Part shown: positions 33,197 to 43,760 of the stretch, one piece after another
How positions within the stretch are numbered: the first letter of the stretch is position 1
Layout: each line of letters begins with the position of its first letter
NCBI RefSeq assembly: GCF_014356525.2
Contig: NC_052505.1
Location: forward strand, 5,587,836 to 5,651,835
DNA from: Nilaparvata lugens
Taxonomy: Eukaryota; Arthropoda; Insecta; Hemiptera; Delphacidae
Direction of reading: 5' to 3'
DNA length: 64,000 nucleotides
The notes under the pieces: model-generated
What the model was told of the DNA's origin: nothing
The model's database searches: none
The model's input: the letters and a program-made list of their open reading frames with translations, nothing else
Made by a program: the position numbers and the translations under genes

Positions 33197-33408
33197 CTCC
33201 TTGTAAGCGCTCCAAACTGAATGCAAAGTTTCTAGTTTGCGTTCGCTCGTTGAGTTTTTTTTCACTGAGAACCTTGAATCTCTCGACAAGAGTTTTGGTA
33301 CGCTGCTCAGGAGACAGCAGAATTGAAAATATCCAAGCATCGTGTGTAGCTCCCCACTCTAGACCACTATCAACCAAGTCCTGTACTGTTTCTATAGCTG
33401 CTTCGTGT
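33197..33408 (-). CDS. Ionotropic receptor, S2 lobe exon 1
   Basis: Acceptor AATATTTGCAG, donor GGAG|GTAAAT; 212 nt, phase 2 in, phase 1 out. Begins HEAAIETVQDLVDSGLEWG, the start of the S2 ligand-binding lobe, where IRs typically show a D-L-x-x-S pattern, and continues VERFKVLSEKKLNERTQT. A near-perfect 161-bp palindrome lies in the intron about 105 bp past its donor. Confidence 0.8.
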
Positions 33409-33814
33409 CTGCAAATATTTTGAATAAATATATTTTTATAAATCAAATTGAAATAATCATTTCAGATTGAATTACAGTAATGGGGAAACACCATGTAAGT
33501 TTATTTCTTGTATTTGACAATAAATTCATTATTCATTCATTCATTAGTTACACACACATCGATTTTTGGATGTACGATTTTTGCCGTCCTCATAAATTCA
33601 ATTAGATTTAAACCTGACTTGTCAAACTGATTATGTGTTCATGTGTTTGCCAAGTTCCAAGCTCTGGTAGATTTTATAAGGACTCAACCTCAACATTATT
33701 ATCTACTATAAGCTACACTCTGAGAGGAAATTTCCACTATAATGTACCGTGAAGAATCATGAATTAGATAAACTCTAATTAAAATATAGTTGTTATGAAT
33801 TGGTAGGTGTTCAT

Positions 33815-33965
33815 AAAATAGAACTATAGTACCCTTTAAAATGAATAAAACAAGAATACAATTACAATATTAATAATATTAATATTTTATTATTTTATTA
33901 ATTTCAAAGGGTACTATAATTCTATTTTATAAATACAAGAAAGTAGCCCTGAATTCATACATTTT
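33815..33965. mobile_element. GGGTACTATAATT fold-back MITE, complete copy
   Basis: AAAATAGAACTATAGTACCC and GGGTACTATAATTCTATTTT are inverted around an AT-rich centre; right flank AAATACAAGAAAGTAGCCCT as in the other copies. A further partial copy is at 57905-57962. Confidence 0.75.
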
Positions 33966-34754
33966 ATAAATATAGTAGGTGTTTATGAAACAACGATTTT
34001 AAAATAAGGTGCCGTACCTACTTAAACAAGCTTTTGCTGTTTTTGTCTACACACTTTACCATAATTTCTAAAAAAACTTTTCAGAAGAAGAGAAGATCAT
34101 TTTTTCATTAAGATCTATAATTATTATCATGAATTTCATAACACATCATGAGTCATAAGATACTCATCCAGTCACAAGTGAAGATATTTTTACAAGATCT
34201 TTCCAGATTTACCGTTGGATTGGAGCCACTTTAAGCATTGTTATCAATTATTAAGGCTTCAAGATTAGCCTACTTTTTTTATATCTGTCTATTTTACTGA
34301 AATAAATCATGTAAACTCAAGTGAATTATTTGTCTCATACAGTATTTAATAATTATTAAATGAAAAATCAAATTTAATGCTGTGTTATCCACCCCGAAGA
34401 TTTTCAGACATTGTTATCTCTCATATTTCTTCTCTGCCCTTGAACAACTTTTTTCTCTTCTATCAATTTCCTTCGATTTCATGAAGATATAATATTTTAT
34501 TGTTTTTAATAATATATATAATGTTTAGCATATTAAACAAATAAGGAACATATTCCACAGAAGGGGTTCAGATTTTGAAGGGGGGCGCCTCCTAATTTTA
34601 GAATAGACATAATTCATGTTTTCAAATTATTTGAATTCCAGATTGGGAAAGCTAAATGGTGATTGTTATATCAGAATATTCTAGCTAAATTATTGTGAGC
34701 CAATAATGTTTCTCCATTATCAAGTAAAACAAAACTTTTTCTCTGTATTTATAT
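33966..34754. other. IR intron, no feature recognised
   Basis: AT-rich; no exon or repeat I recognise. Confidence 0.4.
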
Positions 34755-34990
34755 AGGCTATATGGGTATAACCCGTGCTCCGCAAGGGTTAATAGAAAAC
34801 TATACAAACTGAAAACTTCACGTAGGCCTACTGAAATCTTGAAGATTTCTAATAGGCCTCTATAAACCATCCACGGTAATAAGGACTTTATGCAAAATTT
34901 CAAGTGGTCAGTTGAGTATACCTAGTTCAGACGTGATGATGCGTCATCACGTCCCGTGCGTGCAAATTCTCTCATTTATTATATTATAGA
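34755..34990 (+). repeat. ACCCGTGC-family repeat, short copy
   Basis: ATAACCCGTGCTCCGCAAGG to CTCATTTATTATATTATAGA; colinear with the ends of 3236-3725. Confidence 0.7.
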
Positions 34991-35445
34991 TTCCTATATA
35001 GGTATAGTATATAACTTTCAGGTTTTTTCAAACCAAATCAATTTATTTTTCACAATGCTTGTAACATAACAGTGAATTAATCTGTATATAAAATCATTTA
35101 AATCAATAATAATAAAGGTAATAACAATATTTATTGATAAAGTGTAATTTGTGGATTAATGTGAAATTTTTAATTTTTTTTGTGATTGTGAAAGAAGATT
35201 TGGTTTGGATTTGTATTTTTAAAATAATTAATCTGATAAATTCAAAATTATTGTAGTACGGTACATACCTTAATATTTTTGGACTCAAAATAGTGTGTGA
35301 ATTATGTTATCATTTTTACATAACCTCTAGACCGTGTATTCCAAATTAAGGTTAAAAGCAGTTTTGGGCAAATGCCTGTTGTTTTCACCTGCATTGTATC
35401 TATTGTCTATGAATAAATGAACATTTGACATAAATTCAGGTTCAC

Positions 35446-35647
35446 CTGTGTAATGTTAGGACAGAAGCCAAACCACTGTGGTAACTAGTGACTACAAGCA
35501 GGAACATGACTTCAAGGAAAGTGATGACATAGCGTAGAGCAGTGGGTGGGGGTCGGATGCCTTTTGCCGTGGGAACTTGCAGAACAAGCATGCCAATCAC
35601 CCTCAACATACTGTCATCTACTGTTCGGAATCTGCGCCTCCAGTTTC
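35446..35647 (-). CDS. Ionotropic receptor, pore loop and TM2 exon, copy B (duplicate)
   Basis: Exact duplicate of the 36.76-36.96 kb exon: 202 of 202 coding bases agree, and the donor is CACAG|GTGAAC, closer to consensus than copy A's GTAAAA. Since 202 mod 3 is 1, an mRNA with both copies would lose frame, so the copies could only be mutually exclusive, or one is unused. The flanking intron on the 5' side (to about 35805) differs from copy A by two bases. It may be a recent duplication, a gene-conversion product, or an assembly duplicate. Confidence 0.7.
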
Positions 35648-35805
35648 CTTGTGAAAAAGCCAAGAATTCACAGTATTGTAGCAAATTTTTACATTAATAT
35701 GAAAGTCATAATGAAAATTTGAAGAAAATGAAAATAGTAACTGAAAATAAAATGGAAAATAGTGACTCTTTAAAACACTGTCGTCCACAGTTAGGAATCT
35801 GCACT

Positions 35806-36736
35806 GTATGATTACATATTTAGTGTATATATTTCAGTTTTGTTAATTCGCTTTCTGAGTTCGATTATTTCTTAAGCCTGTCAATTATTGTGTCTGATAC
35901 GTTCTATATCATCAAGAACCGATCGAATACGATCATTGGAATAATTGAATTAAGCTGGATATTGGAACAGGTCTAAGTGGATGTAGCGAGTGGGGTCAGA
36001 TCAAGATATTTATTCTTTGTCCTTACCTGCTCATATATCAGCTTTTATCTGTTACCTACCTCGACTTAGGAGCGAACTCATCAATTGTACAGCAGAGGCA
36101 GCCATAGATCATATAAATTCCTACAATAGAGCTTAAAACCCGACAAGACTCTGTTCTCGAAGTATATTCTGAACGATATTGGGTTCAAATACCGTATTTT
36201 TAATCCTTCAGAACTTATTAGAGACGCAGTCCCGTAAATTATCTACATCGGGATTTTTGCTCGACCTGTATGATTTTGTATGCTCATTCTTCACAGGTAA
36301 TAATTTTAAGGTATCCGTATTCAGTGTTAGCGTCCGCTACACTACTTATAAAAATTTCATCATTATACAATCTGTCATTAGAAGAATCAAGGGTGAGCGA
36401 GCGTTTAGGCCTCCCGCGATTCCGACAATTGTATTGAGTCTTGTAGTGAGTCAATCAGTCTGGTGTTCACTCAGCGTCCTCACACGCCATTGCAAAATTT
36501 ATAGCCACTACACCACTGACTCAGTGCAAGATTCACCCTACATGTGTGAAGCCGTTAAAAAACGCACCACATGATTCACCGGCCCAACGTGAGGCATTTA
36601 AATACAGCATTACATCATCCTACGTGTGTTGTCCTATCCTTGGAGGTGAGAGTGACTCCCCCAGGAAGAGCACCACAATGTATACATACAATCATTTTTA
36701 AATTATCAGTAACAGTTTTATTGAGTAATAAAATCT
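35806..36736. other. Unique 0.93-kb segment between the duplicated IR exons
   Basis: Not shared with either flank of the duplication. Ends resemble each other in inverted form (TGTATGATTACAT at 35806; TGTATACATACAATCA near 36679-36694), so it could be a solo LTR or another insertion. The 131-codon + frame at 36179-36574 has no recognisable similarity. Confidence 0.45.
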
Positions 36737-36755
36737 GACATAAATACAGTTTTAC

Positions 36756-36957
36756 CTGTGTAATGTTAGGACAGAAGCCAAACCACTGTGGTAACTAGTG
36801 ACTACAAGCAGGAACATGACTTCAAGGAAAGTGATGACATAGCGTAGAGCAGTGGGTGGGGGTCGGATGCCTTTTGCCGTGGGAACTTGCAGAACAAGCA
36901 TGCCAATCACCCTCAACATACTGTCATCTACTGTTCGGAATCTGCGCCTCCAGTTTC
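36756..36957 (-). CDS. Ionotropic receptor, pore loop and TM2 exon, copy A
   Basis: Acceptor GGCTTTTTCACAAG, donor CACAG|GTAAAA; 202 nt, phase 1 in, phase 2 out. Codes for NWRRRFRTVDDSMLRVIG, the pore segment VLQVPTAKGIRPPPTALR and TM2 ending TSYHSGLASVLTL, the divergent equivalent of the SYTANLAAFLT motif of glutamate receptors. Junction codons with the 39.5 kb exon (AGA) and the 33.2 kb exon (AGA) are intact. This copy lies nearer the preceding exon. Its coding nucleotides are identical to copy B. Confidence 0.82.
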
Positions 36958-37099
36958 CTTGTGAAAAAGCCAAGAATTCACAGTATTGTAGCAAATTTTT
37001 ACATGAATATGAAAGTCATAATGAAAATTTGAAGAAAATGAAAATAGTAACTGAAAATAAAATGGAAAATAGTAACTCTTTAAAACACTGTCGTCCACA

Positions 37100-37190
37100 G
37101 TTAGGAATCTGCACCTTCAGTTTCATTGTAAAAAGGGCAATAAATTCACAGTATGGTAGCGATTTTTTTACATTAATATAAAAGTCATCA
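37100..37190 (-). pseudogene. Decayed third copy of the IR pore exon 5' end
   Basis: Upstream of copy A, bases from about 37100 to 37190 align imperfectly with the acceptor and exon-start region near 36930-37015 (shared GGAATCTGC, CAGTTTC, TTGT(G/A)AAAA, AATTCACAGTAT and TACATTAATAT words). In translation, YCEFIALFTMKLKVQIPNC echoes the reading through copy A's acceptor. It stops after the first 20 or so codons. The 35.4 kb duplicated block includes a few bases of this remnant (to about 35805), so the remnant predates the recent duplication. Confidence 0.6.
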
Positions 37191-37542
37191 CATGAGATTT
37201 TGAAGAGAAAAAATACCTGCAAATATGATTGAGATTATGTTTTAAGCTACTATAATGTGTTTTTAACATCTTGATCACATTATGCCTTTTTTATTATTTA
37301 TTCATAAAAATCATAAATAATATTTGGCAGGGGAGCAGCTTTGGTTTGATTACACCGTTTGATGTTCATCAAAAATTACTGGAAACCCACAAATTGTTTG
37401 TTGAAACTATTTTTTAAAAATGTTCTCTTGAGTCCATATTAACAAACATAATGTTTACAGAGCTTTTAGAAATCAAAGAACTTTGTCTACACACACAGTG
37501 TATCTAGTTTCTCCTTCAAAACAAATCAAATATTTTTTAAAT

Positions 37543-37685
37543 CACTTTTTGCTATTAGAAAAAACGACAGACAACCAAGAAGATGGCGGACCTGCCGAAA
37601 GATCTCGTTGTCACAGTGAGTGATTAATTCATTTATTGTAAAATATCTGACTGCTAGTCATTTTTTCTAATAGCAAAAAGTGATA
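37543..37685 (+). mobile_element. Small TIR element carrying a conserved ATG frame, copy 1
   Basis: ATCACTTTTTGCTATTAGAA and TTCTAATAGCAAAAAGTGAT are perfect inverted ends (about 24 bp). Inside, AGATGGCGGACCTGCCGAAA opens MADLPKDLVVT, directly followed by GTGAGT, a consensus splice donor. A related inverted copy lies at 43585-43760 (MVDLPKDLVVT), with similarity also extending past the TIR (GTTCGTGATGGAAAACAACA). Confidence 0.7.
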
Positions 37686-37969
37686 TTTAATAACAAGCAG
37701 TTCGTGATGGAAAACAACATTGAAGAATGTTTTTTACAGAATTATAAGCATTTAAGATACAAATTACTATAAACACCTCTATGCAAACAACATATGAGTG
37801 CTCTCCCATCGCCAGCTCTATGTCAGGTAGAAAGAAAAAACAACAGAAAGTTGAAAGAAAACAACAGTTGAAAATCTGTTCTAATGATAGTAAATCTCTC
37901 TTCTACAATATATTACCAGTACCGTATGTTATTTTCTGGAATATGGTTCTAGAGTACAACTAATAAGGT

Positions 37970-38120
37970 AAAAAAGTAAATTCGTATGGCTTTTGTTGGT
38001 GGGGAGTCCCTTGCGGGAAGGTTCCACCGCCTGAATATATAATTTAAGCCGTCAATGGGCCTTACGACTCTCATACTTCAGCCGGGACCGACAGTTTAAC
38101 GTGCCCATCCGATAACACGG
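37970..38120 (-). mobile_element. SINE copy 3 with 11-bp target-site duplication
   Basis: ACTAATAAGGT at 37959-37969 is repeated at 38121-38131. The body begins with an A-rich tail side (AAAAAAGTAAATTCGTATGG) and ends at GCCCATCCGATAACACGG, i.e. 5'-truncated relative to the 54.2 kb copy. Confidence 0.9.
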
Positions 38121-38299
38121 ACTAATAAGGTGATTATGTCAAATAGGTAGATTGTTCAAATTAATCAAATAACTTGAATGTAATGATAATCTATAGTTGT
38201 TTTAATATTTTGGACGTACGAAGTTGATGTAGCCTTATGTAGTGTTCTTCGGACACTTCCTGTTGATTATTTTGAGGTTGATTGGATTTGAGTGTTACA

Positions 38300-38965
38300 A
38301 AGCTAATAATTTACATACTGTCATACATGACATCAAAACCTATTCAATTTTTTGAAATATTATTTTGTGAATTGGAAATCTGGTCGCGGATTCAATTATT
38401 AAATGTAATTGATAAAGCGAGAAGATCACCAATGTACAAAGATGTGTTTTATGACGTTTCGTGAAGGAAAAATTATGGTTTTTAGCTCCATGCTATACAA
38501 ACAAGAGTGAGTTGACTTTTGGTCTGTGAATCAAGGCTGCATGTGTTTTTCACATAAATAGATTTTGAATTTTCCTTTCGAGGCCCGTATTCCTTGAACC
38601 GTTTGTGAAGTTAGTTGTTGAGTTAAGGCATTGGTTGCCTGAAGGATTCTGTCTTGAGAATTCAATTATAGGCTGTCGCAGTCCGGGTAGTTTAAACCTA
38701 CGGTACATAATTGTATTTTCGGGATTTGAATCTTGTAGGGAAAGCTGCTGTTTTTGATTCAATCAACTGGCAGAGTTTTTTTTAATATATTTTTTTTATT
38801 TAAAAGTCGGAAGTGGTTTAACTGGACCTTGAGGAGCAGGCCAAGGGACTCTTTTTTTAAGGTAAAGTAAGATAATAGTTAATTGTACATTTTTTATTTT
38901 ACAGATCCATAATTCTAAATAATAATTTTGTTTTTATTATCAAAAACCCTGAACGACCACAGATC
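38300..38965. repeat. Dispersed repeat R6, copy 2 (inverted relative to copy 1)
   Basis: TGACATCAAAACCTATTCAA to AAAACCCTGAACGACCAC; the reverse complement of 10343-10990. Confidence 0.8.
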
Positions 38966-39478
38966 AGCTAAGCAAGTAGTCCTTAAATTATTATCTGATT
39001 ACTATTATCAGAAATTTTGATTGTTGATTATAGTTGTAATCTTCCCTTTATTTCAATGCATTTGTTTTCCGTTTCGCACAGTTTCATATTGGAATATTCT
39101 TATTGAATAAATAATTACTGATGCTTATTAAAAACCAAAAGCTATATTGTCTCTTATTCCCACCATTTACTTTACATATTTGGTGGAGGCGCCGGATATG
39201 GAGCCACCATTAACTTTACATCACTAATATTTTAGTATAATATATTTTTCAATAGTTTTCAAGATTGTTGTAATCATTTTATTGTTTCCATGTTTGTCTG
39301 ACAATGTCCTCGTATTCTCGTAATATTTCTTCTTCTCCAGCTTCAATTATTAGATTGGTAGGCAGCCTTCCATCGTTTTCTGTCCAGAGATAGCAGACTA
39401 TTAAGTTGGAAGCTCTCTGGATCCGTAGGAATATTTATGACCAATAGAATATTCATTCAATATTGATCATATACTCAC

Positions 39479-39745
39479 TTGAAAATATGTTTGTTATTTT
39501 TGAAACATAGTAGAGGGTGATTGTCGATGTGACAAGGGTCATCACCACAATCGTCCAGAGCGCTTTGTCGAAAGGCTGAATAGGTAGGAGCCAGGGGGAG
39601 ATCAGTTGAGCCCTGGGCACCAGGCAGGTGATTCCAGTTCGAATGTACGACACTGAATAATCCAAGTACTGATATTCATTGAACCAGAGATAGAGAGCGG
39701 AAAATCCCAGGTGTGCCTTTCCTTCAAACACTATTCCGAGTACTC
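39479..39745 (-). CDS. Ionotropic receptor, S1 C-terminal part and TM1
   Basis: Acceptor TTCTTCAACAG, donor TCAA|GTGAGT; 267 nt, phase 1 in and out. The translation carries the IR S1 signature VLGIVFEGKAHLGFSALYLW, then EYQYLDYSVSYIRTGITCLV, and the pre-M1 block PFDKALW leading into TM1 (TIVVMTLVTSTITLYYV). This is the clearest family evidence. A LINE 3' end begins about 15 bp upstream of the exon on the minus strand. Confidence 0.85.
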
Positions 39746-39759
39746 CTGTTGAAGAAGAT

Positions 39760-39945
39760 TGATTGATTGATTGATTGCGTACTTTATTTATGTAGATTGC
39801 AATATATACTGGCTTGTACACTTATATACAATAGCTTACAATACAGCAAAATTATAGATGAATTACAAAATATAGACTAAGAAAATAATTATTGAACTGT
39901 ATATGATATGAAAAAGCAATTGTAATATAATAACTATAGATAATT
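39760..39945 (-). mobile_element. LINE 3' end with (GATT)n tail, copy 2
   Basis: GATT repeats followed by CGTACTTTATTTATGTAGAT; near-identical to 10049-10250. The tail is about 15 bp from the IR S1/TM1 exon acceptor. Confidence 0.65.
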
Positions 39946-40079
39946 ATATTTCAAATTCAAATTCAAATTTATTTCTCAAAAAACACAATTATAATAATAT
40001 GATTTAAATAATAATATTATTTCTCAGATTTTCTTACGAAATTGAGATTAAAAATGATGGTGGATGATGTGGTTCAAAG

Positions 40080-42355
40080 CATTACAAATCAAATCAAATC
40101 AAAATTGTTTATTGTCATTACAAAACAAATTGTATAACAAGGTCAGGTACATTTACAATTCATAACATTCTTCATTCATCAATCCATGAATAAGTATGGT
40201 AACGTTTTGTAACACTAACAATAATAATAGTAATAACAAATCAACAATATAAAAACAGGATAACAACAATAATATTCTATATATGTCTAAAGATGTGTTA
40301 TCAGTGTCAAACATTCTACAAACTCATTAACACAATAGACATAAAGCTCACACAACATATCTTTCACGCATTTTTTAAAACTGCTCATATTTAATTCTCT
40401 GACTTCCGTTGGCAACAAGTTATAAATTCTCTTACCAAATTCATAAAAACTGTTCAGAGTTAGTTGTAAGTTACATTGACTTCTATGCAACAATGTCTTC
40501 TGGCGTGTTCCATAATTGTGAATGTAATTATTTGTCTGCATTTCATGCATGTAACTTTTTACATACAACAGACACTCAAGAATAAAAAGAGATGGAACCG
40601 TTAGTATTCTTAGCTCTCTGATCAAAGGTTTACAATGAGTTCTACAGTGGACATTAAAAATAGCTCTCACAGCTCTTTTTTGTAAAATCATGAGCTTTTT
40701 CATTTCAGACGAGTGTCCCCAAACCACTATGCCATATGACAAATGACTTTGAATGTGTGCATAGTAAATTGACAGCAATACATCAACATTGACAAAAGGT
40801 CTAAATTTCCTGATGAGAAATACACCCCTAGCAACGTTTTTACTTATATTTTCTATATTGACTTACTTATATTGACTCTAACGTCACACCCAAAAACTTC
40901 ACCTCCCCATTTTCTGAATAATTAGCCAAGGAAAAATTCATCGTTTGGGTTTTGTTGCTGTTCAGACTAAGTGAGTTGGCTGCTGTCCAGTCTTTTATAA
41001 CAGTATTTGCATCATTTATAAAACGTTCAACTGAATTTAAACATTTATTATTTACCTGAATTGCCAAGTCATCAGCATACATGTATGCATTCACTCTATC
41101 GTCTCCTATCGCTAATGGTAAGTCATTAATAATATATAAACAATGTGGGTCCTAATATGGATCCCTGAGGTACCCCTGATTTGAGAGGCAGATATGCTGA
41201 AAAGGACCCATTAAATAAACCGATTGGTACCTCCCTGACAAATATTCTTTAAAAAGTTGTAATGCAAACCGATCAAAGCCATAGTATTTCAATTTATTTA
41301 ACAATATATCATGGGATATTGTGTCGAATGCTCTACTCATATCATACCAGCTCCCCATGACCTTTACTCTAATATCTAAAGCATCCACACAAGCTTTCAC
41401 AAAATTACGAATTGCAGTATTGGTTCCTCTTTTGGATCTGAAACCATATTGTTTATCTGAAAAAAGCTGTTCACCCTCAAAATATTTAACTAATCGAGTA
41501 TTCAGCAATATTTCAAAAACCTTAGCAATAATTGGTATGATTGACACTGGTCGATAGTTACTACAATCAGATTTAGTACCTCTCTTATACAGTGGAATAA
41601 CTTTTGACAATTTCAAGCACACAGGAATTACACCCTCTTTCACACATTGATTGAATAAATATGACAATACCTCCACTATATAAGGTGCAGCAAGTTTTAA
41701 AAGAGCAGAATTCAAACAATACACATCCAAACTCGTACTATTACTGAGAGAAAAATGGCGTTATAGACCTCTTCAACACTGAAATGGCCAACTGAGAAAA
41801 CAGAGTTGATATTATTCTGTCTAGCATGAACAAATTTATTCAAATAATATGGCATATCATGTCTTGATTGTTGGATATTTTGTTTTGTTGACTCTACATT
41901 ATCAAGGAAGCATTTATTAAATTTATCACTTATTGTGAGATCAGTTACCTGTGGTACCGATGTTCTATCGTTAACATTCAAATTCTCTTTTATAACCGAC
42001 CAAATAGCATGTGATTTATTTTTAGTCTGCAATACTTTATTACAATAATACTCACGCTTAGCATGAAATACCATGTATTTGTACCTGGATCTCAATATCT
42101 TATACAATTCACAATGGTAAGCCAGACCCGTGTACTTGTGAAGACTATACATATTCAAACATTCCTCTTTGAGAGCTGATAAATTATCAGTGTACCATCT
42201 AGACTTTGGGGTTTTCTTCAATTTGGAGGACTTGACCGTTTTTAGAGGAAAAACTGTATCAACTATACTTAGGAATTTGTTCAAAAAGTACCTACTCAAA
42301 TTTCTCACTAATATTGCCTGTTGCATATACATCCAACCAATTAACTTTACTCAGT
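40080..42355 (-). mobile_element. Jockey/CR1-type LINE, 5'-truncated and decayed
   Basis: Minus-strand frames in order: 42332-41712 (pre-RT linker, HAKREYYCNKVLQTKNKSHA), 41730-41152 (RT: SKVIPLYKRG, NYRPVSIIP, KQYGFRSKRGTNTAI, DMSRAFDTISHDILLNKL), 41094-40867 (YADDLAIQV catalytic box, then FLGVTLE), 40778-40287 (C-terminus: SYGIVVWGHS, NYGTRQK, YNLLPTEVR). The order is that of one RT protein, but frame changes between and inside blocks show inactivity. No endonuclease domain. A (AAATC)n tail is at about 40086. Lies in the IR intron between 44.99 and 39.75 kb. Confidence 0.88.
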
Positions 42356-42379
42356 AGAAGAGTGAAATACTTTTTATTA

Positions 42380-42810
42380 CAACTATTGTCAACTATTATT
42401 ACACCATATTGTCAATCTCTGATAAACTTTAATTTAAACTGAGTTTAAATTAGTGAGTTTAAACTGACTAAGACATTGTCAAAAAACCCACAGATTTATT
42501 GATACTTGGTTATTACACCGTTGTCAATCTCTGATAAACTGTAGTTTAAACTGAGTTTATCAGAGATTGACAATGGTGTAATAACCGAAACCGGTCTTTC
42601 CAAGTATTAATAAATCTCTGGTTTTTTGACAATTTCTTAGTCAGTTTAAACTCAGTTCAAATTACAGTTTATCAGAGATTGACAATGGTGTAATAACCGA
42701 AACCGGTCTTTCTAGGTATCAATAAATATCTGGTTTTTTGACAATTTCTCAGTCTTTATCATTTAATATGAATAATTACCACAATATCAACTTCTCAACT
42801 ACACAAAAAG
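42380..42810. repeat. Cluster of nested palindromes
   Basis: GTCAATCTCTGATAAACTGT / TTTATCAGAGATTGACAATG hairpin at 42519-42587 and repeated direct units (GGTGTAATAACCGAAACCGG at 42571 and 42688). The right part matches the small hairpin family at 4780-4925. Confidence 0.8.
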
Positions 42811-43068
42811 TGAAGAGTGAGGGTGTTTATTTATTTGATTTCCAATGGATACACCAATTTTCAACTAAAGTACAAAAATTTAAGATAATACAAAATAAAG
42901 AGACAATAATAAATGTAGAAGTAATATATTATATGCAGAGTAATCTAACAAAATTATCACAGATTCAATAGGCTAAAGCAAACCAACAGCAATCAAGAAC
43001 GATATAAGATGAATATAAAGTTTATAAATCGTGAATAGAAGAATAGTCAGCTCATGAAAGACAATACT

Positions 43069-43304
43069 ATAAAGAAAAAGTAGCATAAAGTAGATATCCC
43101 ATGGTATAGGGCGTTCATGTCGCAACTTTTACTGTTATCTCAAGCCGATTACTGTCAATTAGTACTGTTTTGTTGGGGTGAAAATGTATGAACGGCACAA
43201 TATGAGAGACTACCATATCAGGGTCACTCGGCTTGGATAACAGTAGAAACTGCAACATAAACGCCCTATACCATGGGATATCTACTTATGCTATTTTTTC
43301 TTTA
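43069..43304. mobile_element. TIR MITE, intact copy of the 25.8 kb outer element
   Basis: ATAAAGAAAAAGTAGCATAA and GCTATTTTTTCTTTAT are inverted ends; arms continue with GATATCCCATGGTATAGGGC / GCCCTATACCATGGGATATC and CAAGCCG / CGGCTTG. Confidence 0.85.
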
Positions 43305-43584
43305 TAAAAATAATCACGGTTAAAATTTAACCGGCTGTTGTGCAACCGGGCCTAAGATAAGATCTGATAGGGTATAAGTTGACACAGTTCGATTCAGATG
43401 AGTAACTCATAGGTACCTTTTATAAAGTTTAGAATTTATCCCATCATCGCATGTACGGCAAGGTACAATATTATATACTATTATTGGTTGGTAATCGTGA
43501 ATACAGAAAGTACGGTACCGTAATAAAACTATACAAATGTAATATTCTTCAATGTTGTTTTCCATCACGAACTGCTCGTTATTG

Positions 43585-43760
43585 AATCACTTTTTGCTGT
43601 TAAAAATAATGACTAGCAGTCAGATATTTTACAATAAATGAATTAATCACTCACTGTGACAACGAGATCTTTCGGCAGGTCCACCATCTTCTTGGTTGAC
43701 CAACCAAATTCATTTATTGTGAAAAATCTGTCGTTTTCTCTAATAGTAAAATGTAATATA
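43585..43760 (-). mobile_element. Small TIR element carrying a conserved ATG frame, copy 2
   Basis: Minus-strand reading gives AGATGGTGGACCTGCCGAAA then GTGAGT, as in 37543-37685; one TIR is degenerate and there is an extra block of about 26 bp. Confidence 0.65.

Noticed and set aside
36179..36574. 131-codon + strand frame between the duplicated IR exons
   Set aside because: No recognisable motif and no splice context; lies in an inserted, non-duplicated segment.
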